Part shown: piece by piece, positions 7,472-14,852 of the stretch | Layout: each line of letters begins with the position of its first letter | Numbering within the stretch: the first letter of the stretch is position 1 | Origin: Bin87 sp963692995 | GTDB lineage: Bacteria; Chloroflexota; Dehalococcoidia; Lucifugimonadales; UBA3495 | Reading direction: 5' to 3' | DNA length: 64,000 nt | Assembly (NCBI GenBank): GCA_963692995.1 | Contig: OY843611.1 | Span: forward strand, 1,426,001 to 1,490,000 | Program-made: the position numbers and the translations under genes | Notes under the pieces: model-generated | What the model was told of the DNA's origin: nothing | Seen by the model: only the letters and a program-made list of their open reading frames with translations | Databases searched by the model: none

Positions 7472-8580
7472 GTTTCCTCATCGACATCGGTTGGAGCGCG
7501 CTCGGCCTGGCGATAATGTTCGCGGCGCTCTCATTTGTCGTGTTGTCCATGGTCTGGTTGGAACGCAAAGCCTTGGGCCGCTTGCAGCTCCGTTACGGCC
7601 CCACCCGCACCGGACCTTTCGGACTAATGCAGCCCATCGCCGACGCCGTCAAGCTCATCATCAAAGAGGACATCATCCCCGACGATTCGGACAAGGCAAT
7701 CTTCTGGATCGCGCCGGTGATCGTGGTGGTGTCAGCGTTCATCATCTGGGTGACTATCCCTGGCGGGAACGGAGTCGTGATCCGCAACCTGCCGCTAGGG
7801 TTGTTTTACATAATTGCCTTTGCGGTCATCGGCATACTGGGTTTGGTGCTGGCCGGCTGGGGTTCCGCCAACAAGTACGGAATCATGGGGGGGCTGCGGT
7901 CGGCGGCGCAGCTGATTTCCTACGAAATTCCCGTGGTGCTGGTGGCGGCGGCGGTTGCCATACTGGCGCAGTCGCTGGATATGACGGACATTGTTGCGCA
8001 GCAGACAACATATCCTTACCTGGTCGTCCTTCCGCTGGGGTTCGTTGTCTTTTTCATCGCCGGCCTCGCCGAGGTGGGTCGGACTCCCTTCGATATCTAT
8101 CATGCGGAAAGCGAAGTAGTGGGCGGCCCTTTTGTGGAATATAGCGGCGCCCACTGGTCGGTGTTCTTCCTGGCCGAGTACATTAACACCTTCGCAATAG
8201 CCGCCCTGACTACGCTGCTTTTCCTCGGAGGCTGGGGCGGCCCCGCGTTGCCCGATGTGGTGTGGTTCCTGCTCAAGACCTACGCCGTAGTGCTGGTGGT
8301 GTTCTGGGTGCGGGGAACCTTCCCGCGCCTGCGTATCGACCAGCTGATGGCCTTCGCGTGGAAGGTGATGGTGCCGCTGTCGTTCTACACCGTCATCATC
8401 GCCGCCGTGTACCGTTTCTACGATTTGCCATGGTGGAGCCTTACCATCATGTCTGCCGCCGGTCTCGTAGTGGCCGGGGGGGTAATCTATCGACGCATGG
8501 CCGGGCCGGCGCGCCGGGTCGCCGAGGTGCAAAATCGCCTCGCCGCCCGCCAGCAGTCCGCCGCCCAATCGCGCACGTAA
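7468..8580 (+). CDS. nuoH: NADH-quinone oxidoreductase subunit H
   Basis: The 370-residue, eight-helix membrane subunit joins the peripheral and membrane arms and forms part of the quinone tunnel. Visible motifs are ERKALGRLQLRYGPTRTGPFGLMQPIADAVKLI, LISYEIPVVL, GLAEVGRTPFDIYHAESEVVGG and the WVRGTFPRLRIDQLMAFAWKVMVPLS end. The GTG start overlaps nuoD. A short polar tail of about 30 residues follows the last helix. Confidence 0.97.
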   Translation: MSFLIDIGWSALGLAIMFAALSFVVLSMVWLERKALGRLQLRYGPTRTGPFGLMQPIADAVKLIIKEDIIPDDSDKAIFWIAPVIVVVSAFIIWVTIPGGNGVVIRNLPLGLFYIIAFAVIGILGLVLAGWGSANKYGIMGGLRSAAQLISYEIPVVLVAAAVAILAQSLDMTDIVAQQTTYPYLVVLPLGFVVFFIAGLAEVGRTPFDIYHAESEVVGGPFVEYSGAHWSVFFLAEYINTFAIAALTTLLFLGGWGGPALPDVVWFLLKTYAVVLVVFWVRGTFPRLRIDQLMAFAWKVMVPLSFYTVIIAAVYRFYDLPWWSLTIMSAAGLVVAGGVIYRRMAGPARRVAEVQNRLAARQQSAAQSRT

Positions 8581-8626
8581 CCACCGATGCTGGTATCATA
8601 GGGCCAAGGATCCGGTGGGCGCCGTC

Positions 8627-9214
8627 ATGACAACACGCACTCGAAAAATAACCGTTGACGAATTCCGGACGATGGCTGATGACTCCGGCCACCGGTACGA
8701 ATTGGTTGATGGAGAACCGGTGGACATGGAGGGTACGCCGCCTCATGGAAGGTTAACCCTCTGCATTGGGCGTTTGGTGGACCATCAGGTGAACGCCTCG
8801 GGGCTGGAGATGGATGTGGGCGTTAGCACCGGATTCCAGATGGGCGGAAATACCCTACGCTTCCCGGACGTTCATGTCACCCGATGGGAGCGCATGGCTG
8901 ATTATGACGAAAGCGCCGGCGGGTGGCCACAATTCGCGCCTGATGTCGCCATTGAAGTGGTATCTCCCAGTAACACGTCGGCCGTACTGGCTCGAAAAAC
9001 GGAAGAATATTTCGCCAACGGGTGCCGAGCCGTCTGGGTCGCCGACTCCAGGCCACGCACCATTGCCATCCGCCGCCCGGGCGTGCCGGAGCGAATTTTC
9101 GGCGTAGGCGATATGTTGACGGGGGAGCCCGAGCTACCCGGATTTTCATGTCCCGTTAACGATATCTTTTCCGTAATGGACCGAATGCCTGCATCAGATA
9201 CGGAGGTCAAGTAA
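8627..9214 (+). CDS. Uma2 family (DUF820) restriction-endonuclease-like protein
   Basis: The 195-residue product shows the Uma2 pattern: an early TVDEFRTMADDSGHRYELVDGEPVDM, an RFPDVHVTRWERM stretch, PDVAIEVVSPSNT and RKTEEYFANGCRAVWVAD, which together form a PD-(D/E)xK-like core with the acidic and lysine positions kept. Uma2 proteins are abundant in cyanobacteria and Chloroflexota, and their biological role is not settled. It lies between nuoH and nuoI on the same strand, which is unusual for a nuo cluster. The ATG at 8627 gives the typical N-terminus. Confidence 0.8.
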   Translation: MTTRTRKITVDEFRTMADDSGHRYELVDGEPVDMEGTPPHGRLTLCIGRLVDHQVNASGLEMDVGVSTGFQMGGNTLRFPDVHVTRWERMADYDESAGGWPQFAPDVAIEVVSPSNTSAVLARKTEEYFANGCRAVWVADSRPRTIAIRRPGVPERIFGVGDMLTGEPELPGFSCPVNDIFSVMDRMPASDTEVK

Positions 9215-9217
9215 CCA

Positions 9218-9754
9218 ATGCTGGCAAGCTTGAAAGGGATGATGCTCACCCTCGCCTCCACCGTGACCGGCTTGCGGAAGCCGGTTACACAGCAGTACCC
9301 TAAGCATGCCACTCCGGTGCGTCCCCGGTTCATGGGGTTCCCGGCCCTTACATGGGACGGCGCTATCGACGAACCCTATTGCACCGGCTGCATGGTCTGC
9401 ATTCGCAACTGCCCCACCCAGTGCATGTCCGCGAGCATGATGGACAACCCCAAGCACGCTGAGGGCGAAAGCAGCCGCCGGAAGATTGTCGATTACTTTG
9501 AAATCAACCTCAACCGTTGTATATTGTGCGGCATCTGCGTCGAGTACTGCAATTTCGACGCCATCGTTATGAGCCATGAGCACGAGATGAGCACCTACGC
9601 CCGTAACGGCGACCGCGTTGACTTGCCCGTTCTGTTGGAGATTGGGAAGAAGTACCAGGGCGACACCAGGTGGATACCCCCCACCGTCTTGGCAAAACAG
9701 AAGGCCGAAGCCGAGAAGTCCGCCGCCGGCCCAGCCGCCGACGAAACCGACTAA
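9218..9754 (+). CDS. nuoI: NADH-quinone oxidoreductase subunit I
   Basis: The 178-residue ferredoxin-like subunit has two [4Fe-4S] motifs: C55-x2-C58-x2-C61-x3-C65 followed by proline, and C101-x2-C104-x2-C107-x3-C111. The second lacks the usual proline (CNFDAI). An amphipathic N-terminus (about residues 1-20) would anchor it to the membrane arm. It carries clusters N6a and N6b towards NuoB. The tail after residue 150 is lysine- and alanine-rich and non-conserved. Confidence 0.95.
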   Translation: MLASLKGMMLTLASTVTGLRKPVTQQYPKHATPVRPRFMGFPALTWDGAIDEPYCTGCMVCIRNCPTQCMSASMMDNPKHAEGESSRRKIVDYFEINLNRCILCGICVEYCNFDAIVMSHEHEMSTYARNGDRVDLPVLLEIGKKYQGDTRWIPPTVLAKQKAEAEKSAAGPAADETD

Positions 9755-9769
9755 AAGCCGAGGAACACC

Positions 9770-10075
9770 ATGCCCCGAGAAGACGAACGCTTTCGCAATC
9801 TTTCGCCCACGCATCCGCAATACTGTACCTGTGTCGAGTGTGTGGAGCGTAGGATGCAGGGCTTGGGCCCCGCCGTCTCCGGCAAGGTGAGTGGTCTAGT
9901 TGGCAAACTGGCCGACAAAGCGGCCAAGGCGGGGAAAATCGGCAAGGGCAAACGGCGTGGCAAGGCCGGCGCCTCGGGCAAGGCAAAGGGTCGCTCCAAA
10001 GCCATCGGCGAACCGGTGAAGAAGCACAAAGCGCATTGTGAGTGCGCCACCTGCACTCTGCTCAAGTCCATCTAG
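9770..10075 (+). CDS. Small basic protein with two CxCxxC motifs, inside the nuo cluster
   Basis: The 101-residue product is not a family I can name. It has a CxCxxC motif near each end (C19, C21, C24 and C90, C92, C95) and between them a lysine/glycine/alanine-rich linker of about 45 residues with several KGK and GKAKG stretches. The six cysteines and nearby histidines could bind one or two metal ions, joining the ends into a zinc-ribbon-like knot, while the linker could bind nucleic acid or an acidic partner. It starts 15 bases after nuoI, so it is very probably co-transcribed with complex I. Confidence 0.7.
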   Translation: MPREDERFRNLSPTHPQYCTCVECVERRMQGLGPAVSGKVSGLVGKLADKAAKAGKIGKGKRRGKAGASGKAKGRSKAIGEPVKKHKAHCECATCTLLKSI

Positions 10076-10152
10076 TGGGCGAGCGACTGCTAAGGTCCAG
10101 GACATATCGTTTGCCCCGCAATGTCAACGGAATATTCAAACTGCCGCTACAG

Positions 10153-10221
10153 GAGCCGCCAACCGGGCGGCTCATCCTTTGCGACCGCTTGGTTGGCGGT
10201 CGGCGCCGGCTCGCTCCGGCG
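10153..10221 (+). promoter_or_regulatory. Three consecutive hairpins in the leader of nuoJ
   Basis: The 162-base gap before nuoJ contains three perfect inverted repeats in a row. They are 10153-10160/10166-10173 (8 bp, GAGCCGCC), 10183-10188/10196-10201 (6 bp, GACCGC) and 10204-10209/10216-10221 (6 bp, CGCCGG). None has a good U-run, so they are more likely mRNA-stabilising or processing structures than an intrinsic terminator. The last ends 16 bases before the nuoJ start. Confidence 0.45.
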
Positions 10222-10237
10222 GGAGGATGACTGACCC

Positions 10238-10771
10238 GTGCAGTTGGCCCTGTTTGTCATCGTAGCCATTTTCACCCTGGGCGGCGCGCTCGGCGTGGTG
10301 GCAACCCGAAACGTCGTCCACGCGGCGCTGTTCCTGTTGCTGTCCCTGTTGGGCGTAGCCGGCGCGTACTTGTTGCTGTTGGCAGAGTTCCTGGCGCTAG
10401 TTCAAATCCTCATCTACGGCGGGGCGGTGACCATCGTGGTCTTGTTCGCGGTAATGTTGACGCGCTCTTCCGAATATCCGAAGATCACCGACAACCCGCA
10501 ATGGCCGCTGGGCCTATTGACCGCAACGGTTTTATCGGTAGTGCTCGGCGCTGCTTTCTGGCTTGCTCCCGAAACTGCGATGCAACCGCAGGCGCCCGCA
10601 TTCACCGATTTGGGCCAATCCCTGTTCACCAAGTGGGCGTTGCCCTTCGAGATAGCTTCGCTGGTCCTGCTGGTGGCTCTCATTGGAGCCATCATCATCG
10701 CGCGCCAGCAGAACGTGGGGCCGCCGATTGGGCCGGCCGCCGGGGTATCGCAGCCCGAAGGTGAGGATTAG
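10238..10771 (+). CDS. nuoJ: NADH-quinone oxidoreductase subunit J
   Basis: The 177-residue membrane subunit has five hydrophobic helices. The conserved part is RNVVHAALFLLLSLLGVAGAYLLLLAEFLALVQILIYGGAVTIVVLFAVML, which includes the pi-bulge helix of the proton-transfer path and the acidic residue in LLAEFLA. The start is GTG at 10238, placed just after the third hairpin of the leader. The C-terminus is short and polar. nuoK begins 7 bases after the stop. Confidence 0.95.
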   Translation: MQLALFVIVAIFTLGGALGVVATRNVVHAALFLLLSLLGVAGAYLLLLAEFLALVQILIYGGAVTIVVLFAVMLTRSSEYPKITDNPQWPLGLLTATVLSVVLGAAFWLAPETAMQPQAPAFTDLGQSLFTKWALPFEIASLVLLVALIGAIIIARQQNVGPPIGPAAGVSQPEGED

Positions 10772-10778
10772 TCTCCCG

Positions 10779-11099
10779 ATGGTTCCGTTGCTGTATTTCC
10801 AGTTGCTGGGCGCCGCATTGTTCGGCATCGGGTTTTACGGAGTATTGGCCCGTCGCAGCGCCGTGCTGATCGTGCTATCCATTGAGTTGATGCTTAACGC
10901 AGTGAACATCAACCTCATCGCGGCAGCCGCCTATATGAATGGCGCCGGACGTTTTGTGGCCTTTGACGGTCAAATTATTGCCATTTTTGTCATTACGGTC
11001 GCGGCAGCAGAGGTCGGCTTGGCCTTTGCTATTATCCTGCGCATGTACCGCAACCGGGGCACCGTCAACGTGGACGAAATCAACCTGCTGAAGTGGTGA
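10779..11099 (+). CDS. nuoK: NADH-quinone oxidoreductase subunit K
   Basis: The 106-residue subunit has three helices and the two conserved membrane glutamates: one in the LIVLSIELMLNAVNINL helix and one in ITVAAAEVGLAFAIIL. These residues carry protons in the E-channel. The open frame begins further upstream inside nuoJ, but the ATG at 10779 gives the canonical N-terminus and standard family length. The stop is followed after one base by nuoL. Confidence 0.95.
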   Translation: MVPLLYFQLLGAALFGIGFYGVLARRSAVLIVLSIELMLNAVNINLIAAAAYMNGAGRFVAFDGQIIAIFVITVAAAEVGLAFAIILRMYRNRGTVNVDEINLLKW

Positions 11100-11100
11100 T

Positions 11101-13038
11101 ATGCCGCTGGCCTTCCTGATACCGGTACTTTCCTTCGTCGCCTGCCCGCTGATCATCTTGTTTCAGCGTTGGTTGCCCCTGCGCGGCGCATCCCTGGCGA
11201 TCCTTGCCATCGCCGGCGGGTTCGTTGTGTGGATCATCGCCACCCTGGGTTTCCTGAACGCCTCGGCCGCCGACCCTGCCTGTGCAGTGAGTAGCGTCAC
11301 CGGGGCGTTGACCTGCCACTTTACGACGGTCTGGTTCGAGGCCGGCCTGCCGGGCGTGACGGCAACGGTTGACCAGGCGATCCATCTGAACTGGGGCATT
11401 CTGATCGATCCGCTGACGGTGGTTCTGCTGGGTCTGATCACCTTCGTAGCGCTGGGGGTGCAACTGTACTCGCTGGAGTACATGAAGGGCGACCCTCGTT
11501 TCGGCTGGTATTTCGCCTGGCAAGCCCTTTTCGTCGCTGCCATGCTTACCCTCGCGCTGGCCGATAACTTCCTGTTGCTCTACATAGCCTGGGAGCTGGT
11601 GGGCCTCTGTTCGTATCTGCTGATCGGTTTTTGGTTCGAGAGTCCCGGCCCCCGGGAAGCAGCCAAAAAAGCCTTCGTGGTCACTCGTATCGGCGACGTC
11701 GGACTTTTGGTGGGCATCCTGTTGCTCTGGGTGAACGTGGGCAGCTTCAGCATGACCGATGTCTTCAATGCCGTAGCTGCCGGGGAGTTGAGCGACGGCG
11801 TGATCACGGCCTCCGCTATCTTGCTCTTGCTGGGCGCGATGGGGAAGTCCGCGCAGTTCCCCTTCCACGTCTGGCTGCCCGACGCGATGGAAGGTCCCAC
11901 TCCCGTTAGCGCGTTGATACATGCCGCCACCATGGTCATCGCCGGCGTTTACCTGGTTGCCCGGGCGTATCCTATCTTCGCCGCTTCGCCGGAAGCCATG
12001 ATGATCGTCGCCGGCGTCGGCGCGATAACCGCCTTGGGAGCAGCCACCATCGCCCTGGTGTCCACCGACCTGAAACGTATCCTTGCCTACTCTACCGTAT
12101 CCCACCTGGGCCTCATGATGCTGTCGCTGGGCGCCTTCGGGTGGACCGCGGCGGTATTCCACCTGATGGCCCACGGATTCTCAAAAGCTTTACTGTTCCT
12201 CGGCGCCGGCAGCGTCATGCACGGCGTCGGCGCCCATGGCGACGTGGACATCAGAAGGGTTGGCGGCCTGCGGAGAGCCATGCCGCTGACTGCCGTGGCG
12301 TTCTCAATCGGCGCGCTGTCCCTCGGCGGGGTCCCGGTTCTGTCCGGCTTCTGGAGCAAGGATGAAATTCTCCTTGCCGTTTCGCATAACTTGCCGGTTA
12401 TCTTTATCGTCATTGCCCTGTTGACGGCGTTCCTCAGCGCCCTCTACATGGCGCGCGCTATGTTCATCGTCTTCTTCGGGCCGGAGGGCGAGGACAGCCG
12501 CCACGCCCACGAGTCGCCTCTGCTGATGACCGGCGTACTATCCGTGCTGGCGGCGCTGGCGGTTGGCTTCGGTTGGATTGCGTTCGATTGGCCGGGATCC
12601 TTCGCTGGGTTTGGCAGCTTCGTATTCTACGACCATGCTGAGAAGTTCCACTTTGGGATCTTATTGGGAGTGATTTCCATCGTCCTGACCATTGGAGCTT
12701 TTGTCCTGGCGTGGTTGATTTACGTTCGGCGGGCAATAGCCCATGAATCCTGGCGGGCGCGGTTGAGGCCGCTGCTCCGAGTAGTAGAAAACCGCTACTA
12801 CATCGATGAGACTTACCAGTGGGTGATTGACCGGGTGGTGCTGACTATCTCGGCGGGCGTGGCTTTCTTCGACCGCGCCGTGGTCAACGATGTCGGCGTC
12901 AACGGCCCCGCTGATACCGTCCGCAAAGCTGGCATCGCCCTGCGCCTGCACGTGACCGGGCGTGTCTATACCTACGCCCTGGCCGTGGCCTTGGGCGTAA
13001 TTGGCCTGGCGGTTTTCTGGTGGCTGCGCTCGGTCTAG
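11101..13038 (+). CDS. nuoL: NADH-quinone oxidoreductase subunit L
   Basis: The 645-residue antiporter-like subunit shows the NuoL hallmarks: LYIAWELVGLCSYLLIGFW, AMGKSAQFPFHVWLPDAMEGPTPVSALIHAATMVIAGVYLVAR, LKRILAYSTVSHLGLMMLSLG and HGFSKALLFLGAGSVMHG. The C-terminal portion contains the long amphipathic lateral helix region and a final membrane anchor. It is one of three proton-pumping subunits. Length is normal. Confidence 0.97.
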   Translation: MPLAFLIPVLSFVACPLIILFQRWLPLRGASLAILAIAGGFVVWIIATLGFLNASAADPACAVSSVTGALTCHFTTVWFEAGLPGVTATVDQAIHLNWGILIDPLTVVLLGLITFVALGVQLYSLEYMKGDPRFGWYFAWQALFVAAMLTLALADNFLLLYIAWELVGLCSYLLIGFWFESPGPREAAKKAFVVTRIGDVGLLVGILLLWVNVGSFSMTDVFNAVAAGELSDGVITASAILLLLGAMGKSAQFPFHVWLPDAMEGPTPVSALIHAATMVIAGVYLVARAYPIFAASPEAMMIVAGVGAITALGAATIALVSTDLKRILAYSTVSHLGLMMLSLGAFGWTAAVFHLMAHGFSKALLFLGAGSVMHGVGAHGDVDIRRVGGLRRAMPLTAVAFSIGALSLGGVPVLSGFWSKDEILLAVSHNLPVIFIVIALLTAFLSALYMARAMFIVFFGPEGEDSRHAHESPLLMTGVLSVLAALAVGFGWIAFDWPGSFAGFGSFVFYDHAEKFHFGILLGVISIVLTIGAFVLAWLIYVRRAIAHESWRARLRPLLRVVENRYYIDETYQWVIDRVVLTISAGVAFFDRAVVNDVGVNGPADTVRKAGIALRLHVTGRVYTYALAVALGVIGLAVFWWLRSV

Positions 13039-13087
13039 GCTCCGGCATATTATGCAACTTAAACCGTCGTCGCTCCCAATTCAGCCT

Positions 13088-13137
13088 CGTCATTCCGGCT
13101 TTCGCGGAAATGACGTTCATAAACACGTCGGAATGAC
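13088..13137. repeat. Extragenic palindromic repeat, copy 1 (nuoL-nuoM gap)
   Basis: A 28-base segment at 13088-13115 (CGTCATTCCGG...AAATGACG) has complementary ends. A second complementary copy of its left arm (CGGAATGAC) lies at 13129-13137, so a larger hairpin with 9-bp arms is possible. A near-identical 27-base copy occurs at 33544-33570 and a related one at 14720-14815. This places it in the REP-like or MITE-like class of 'GTCATTCCGGC...GAATGAC' elements. Confidence 0.65.
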
Positions 13138-13155
13138 CGGTTAAGACGGCCCACG

Positions 13156-14670
13156 ATGGCTAATTTCGATCAAGTCTCACTGTTGCTTTTGGTCCTCGTG
13201 CCGCTGGCCGGGGCGGTGCTGGCGATGTTCCTGCCCAAGGAACGCCCCCGGGATGCCTGGCAGTTCGCCATCTTCGTCGCGGTGGTGTCTTTTGTGCTGT
13301 CGGTCATCGTGTTCCTGCGCTACGACTACGGAGCCGGCGGCGTGCAGCTGCAACGGGCGTATGACTGGATAGGCCACCCGGTCAATATCACCCTGCATCT
13401 TGGCGTTAATGGAATAGGCGCGCCGCTGGTGCTGCTAAACGGGATAGTGCTGTTGGGCGCGGTGCTCATCAGCCAGACAATCACCCGACGCACCCGCGAC
13501 TTCTTCGTGCTGCTGCTGGCCCTCGGCGCCGGGGTGTACGGGGTTTTCATCGTCAGGGACCTGTTTTTCCTCTTTTTCTTTTATGAACTGGCCGTGTTGC
13601 CCATGTACCTGCTGATCGGGGTTTGGGGCAGCAGCACCGACTTCGGCTCCTTCCTGCGCACCAAAGAGTACGGGGCGATGAAGCTGATGCTAGTGCTGGT
13701 CGCCGGCAGCGTACTTATCTGGATCGGCATTCTGGCCCTCTATATCGCGTCATCTGCGGCCGGCAATCCAACGTTCAATATGGACGAACTGGCGACCCTG
13801 CAACAAAGCGGCGCGATTCCGCGCGCAACCGAACTGTGGGTGTTTCCTCTGTTCGCCGTCGGCTTCGGCGCCTTGGCCGGCCTGTGGCCCTTCCACACCT
13901 GGTCGCCCGACGGCCACGTGGCCGCCCCCACCGGCGTTAGTATGCTCCACGCCGGCGTGCTGATGAAGCTGGGCGCCTTCGGCATCATCCAGGTGGGTAT
14001 GCTGCTGACGCCCCAGGGCGCGGAGGTCTGGATGCCAGTCCTCATCGGGCTGGGTACCGTCAACGTCATTTACGGGGCCATCTCCGCCTTGTCGCAAAAC
14101 GACTTGAAGTACGTCATCGGCTATTCCAGCGTCAGCCATATGGGGTATGTCCTTATGGGCATTGCCACCCTGCACCCCGTCGGGCTGGCCGGCGCCGTAT
14201 TGCAGATGTTCTCCCACGGGATCATGACGGCCCTCATGTTCGCCATGGTCGGGGCCATCTACGAGCAGGCCCACACCCGGGACACCCTGGTGCTCAACGG
14301 CCTGATCAAACGGATGGGCACGACCACCTTCTTCTTCGCTATCGCTGGCCTCGCCTCGCTGGGCCTGCCCGGCCTCAGCGGGTTCATAGCGGAGTTCATG
14401 GTGTTCACCGGAGCCTTCCGCACCTACCTGCCCTTGGCGATACTGGGCGTCATCGGCGCGGCCATAACCGCCGTGTATATCCTGCGCCTGCTGGCCCGTT
14501 CCTTCTTCGGTGAGGGCGCTCCGAGGTGGGATCACCTCACCGACGCCAGCCCGGTGGAGAAAGGCGTGGGAGCGGCCTTTGTCCTCATCCTCATCGCCGT
14601 GGGCGTCTGGCCGGCCCCCCTGCTGAATGTCATCAACGTCGGCGTGGCCGGCGCCCTGTCCGTATTCTAG
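13156..14670 (+). CDS. nuoM: NADH-quinone oxidoreductase subunit M
   Basis: The 504-residue antiporter-like subunit has FFFYELAVLPMYLLIGVWG, a GFGALAGLWPFHTWSPDGHVAAPTGVSMLHAGVLMKLGAFGI block, LKYVIGYSSVSHMGYVLMG and GLPGLSGFIAEFMVF. The conserved glutamate and lysine positions of the pump are kept. The preceding gap holds an extragenic palindromic repeat. The stop codon lies within a 17-bp tandem duplication, so a second in-frame TAG follows shortly after. Confidence 0.97.
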   Translation: MANFDQVSLLLLVLVPLAGAVLAMFLPKERPRDAWQFAIFVAVVSFVLSVIVFLRYDYGAGGVQLQRAYDWIGHPVNITLHLGVNGIGAPLVLLNGIVLLGAVLISQTITRRTRDFFVLLLALGAGVYGVFIVRDLFFLFFFYELAVLPMYLLIGVWGSSTDFGSFLRTKEYGAMKLMLVLVAGSVLIWIGILALYIASSAAGNPTFNMDELATLQQSGAIPRATELWVFPLFAVGFGALAGLWPFHTWSPDGHVAAPTGVSMLHAGVLMKLGAFGIIQVGMLLTPQGAEVWMPVLIGLGTVNVIYGAISALSQNDLKYVIGYSSVSHMGYVLMGIATLHPVGLAGAVLQMFSHGIMTALMFAMVGAIYEQAHTRDTLVLNGLIKRMGTTTFFFAIAGLASLGLPGLSGFIAEFMVFTGAFRTYLPLAILGVIGAAITAVYILRLLARSFFGEGAPRWDHLTDASPVEKGVGAAFVLILIAVGVWPAPLLNVINVGVAGALSVF

Positions 14671-14697
14671 CAACGCCATTATTCTAGCAACGCCATT
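14664..14697. repeat. 17-bp perfect tandem duplication over the nuoM stop codon
   Basis: ATTCTAGCAACGCCATT occurs twice without spacing, at 14664-14680 and 14681-14697. The first copy contains the nuoM TAG. This looks like a recent slippage event. Confidence 0.9.
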
Positions 14698-14719
14698 TCC
14701 GCCATTCAGCAAAACTATT

Positions 14720-14815
14720 CGTCATTCCGGCGTAAGCCCGAATCCAGGAACTCTTCGCAACAGATACATCCACGTCAGACAGCGCTTCCGGATTCCCGCG
14801 CAAGCGGTAATGGCG
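14720..14815. repeat. Extragenic palindromic repeat, copy 2 (nuoM-nuoN gap)
   Basis: A GTCATTCCGGCGTAAGCCCGAATCC-type arm begins at 14720. An imperfectly complementary arm (GGATTCCCGCGCAAGCGGTAATGGCG type) ends near 14815. The pair resembles the repeat family seen at 13088 and 33544, with longer arms. The 182-base gap holds no gene. Confidence 0.55.
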
Positions 14816-14852
14816 GCGTCAAGTTTCCGACCACCAAGCCAGGCAGTCACGA

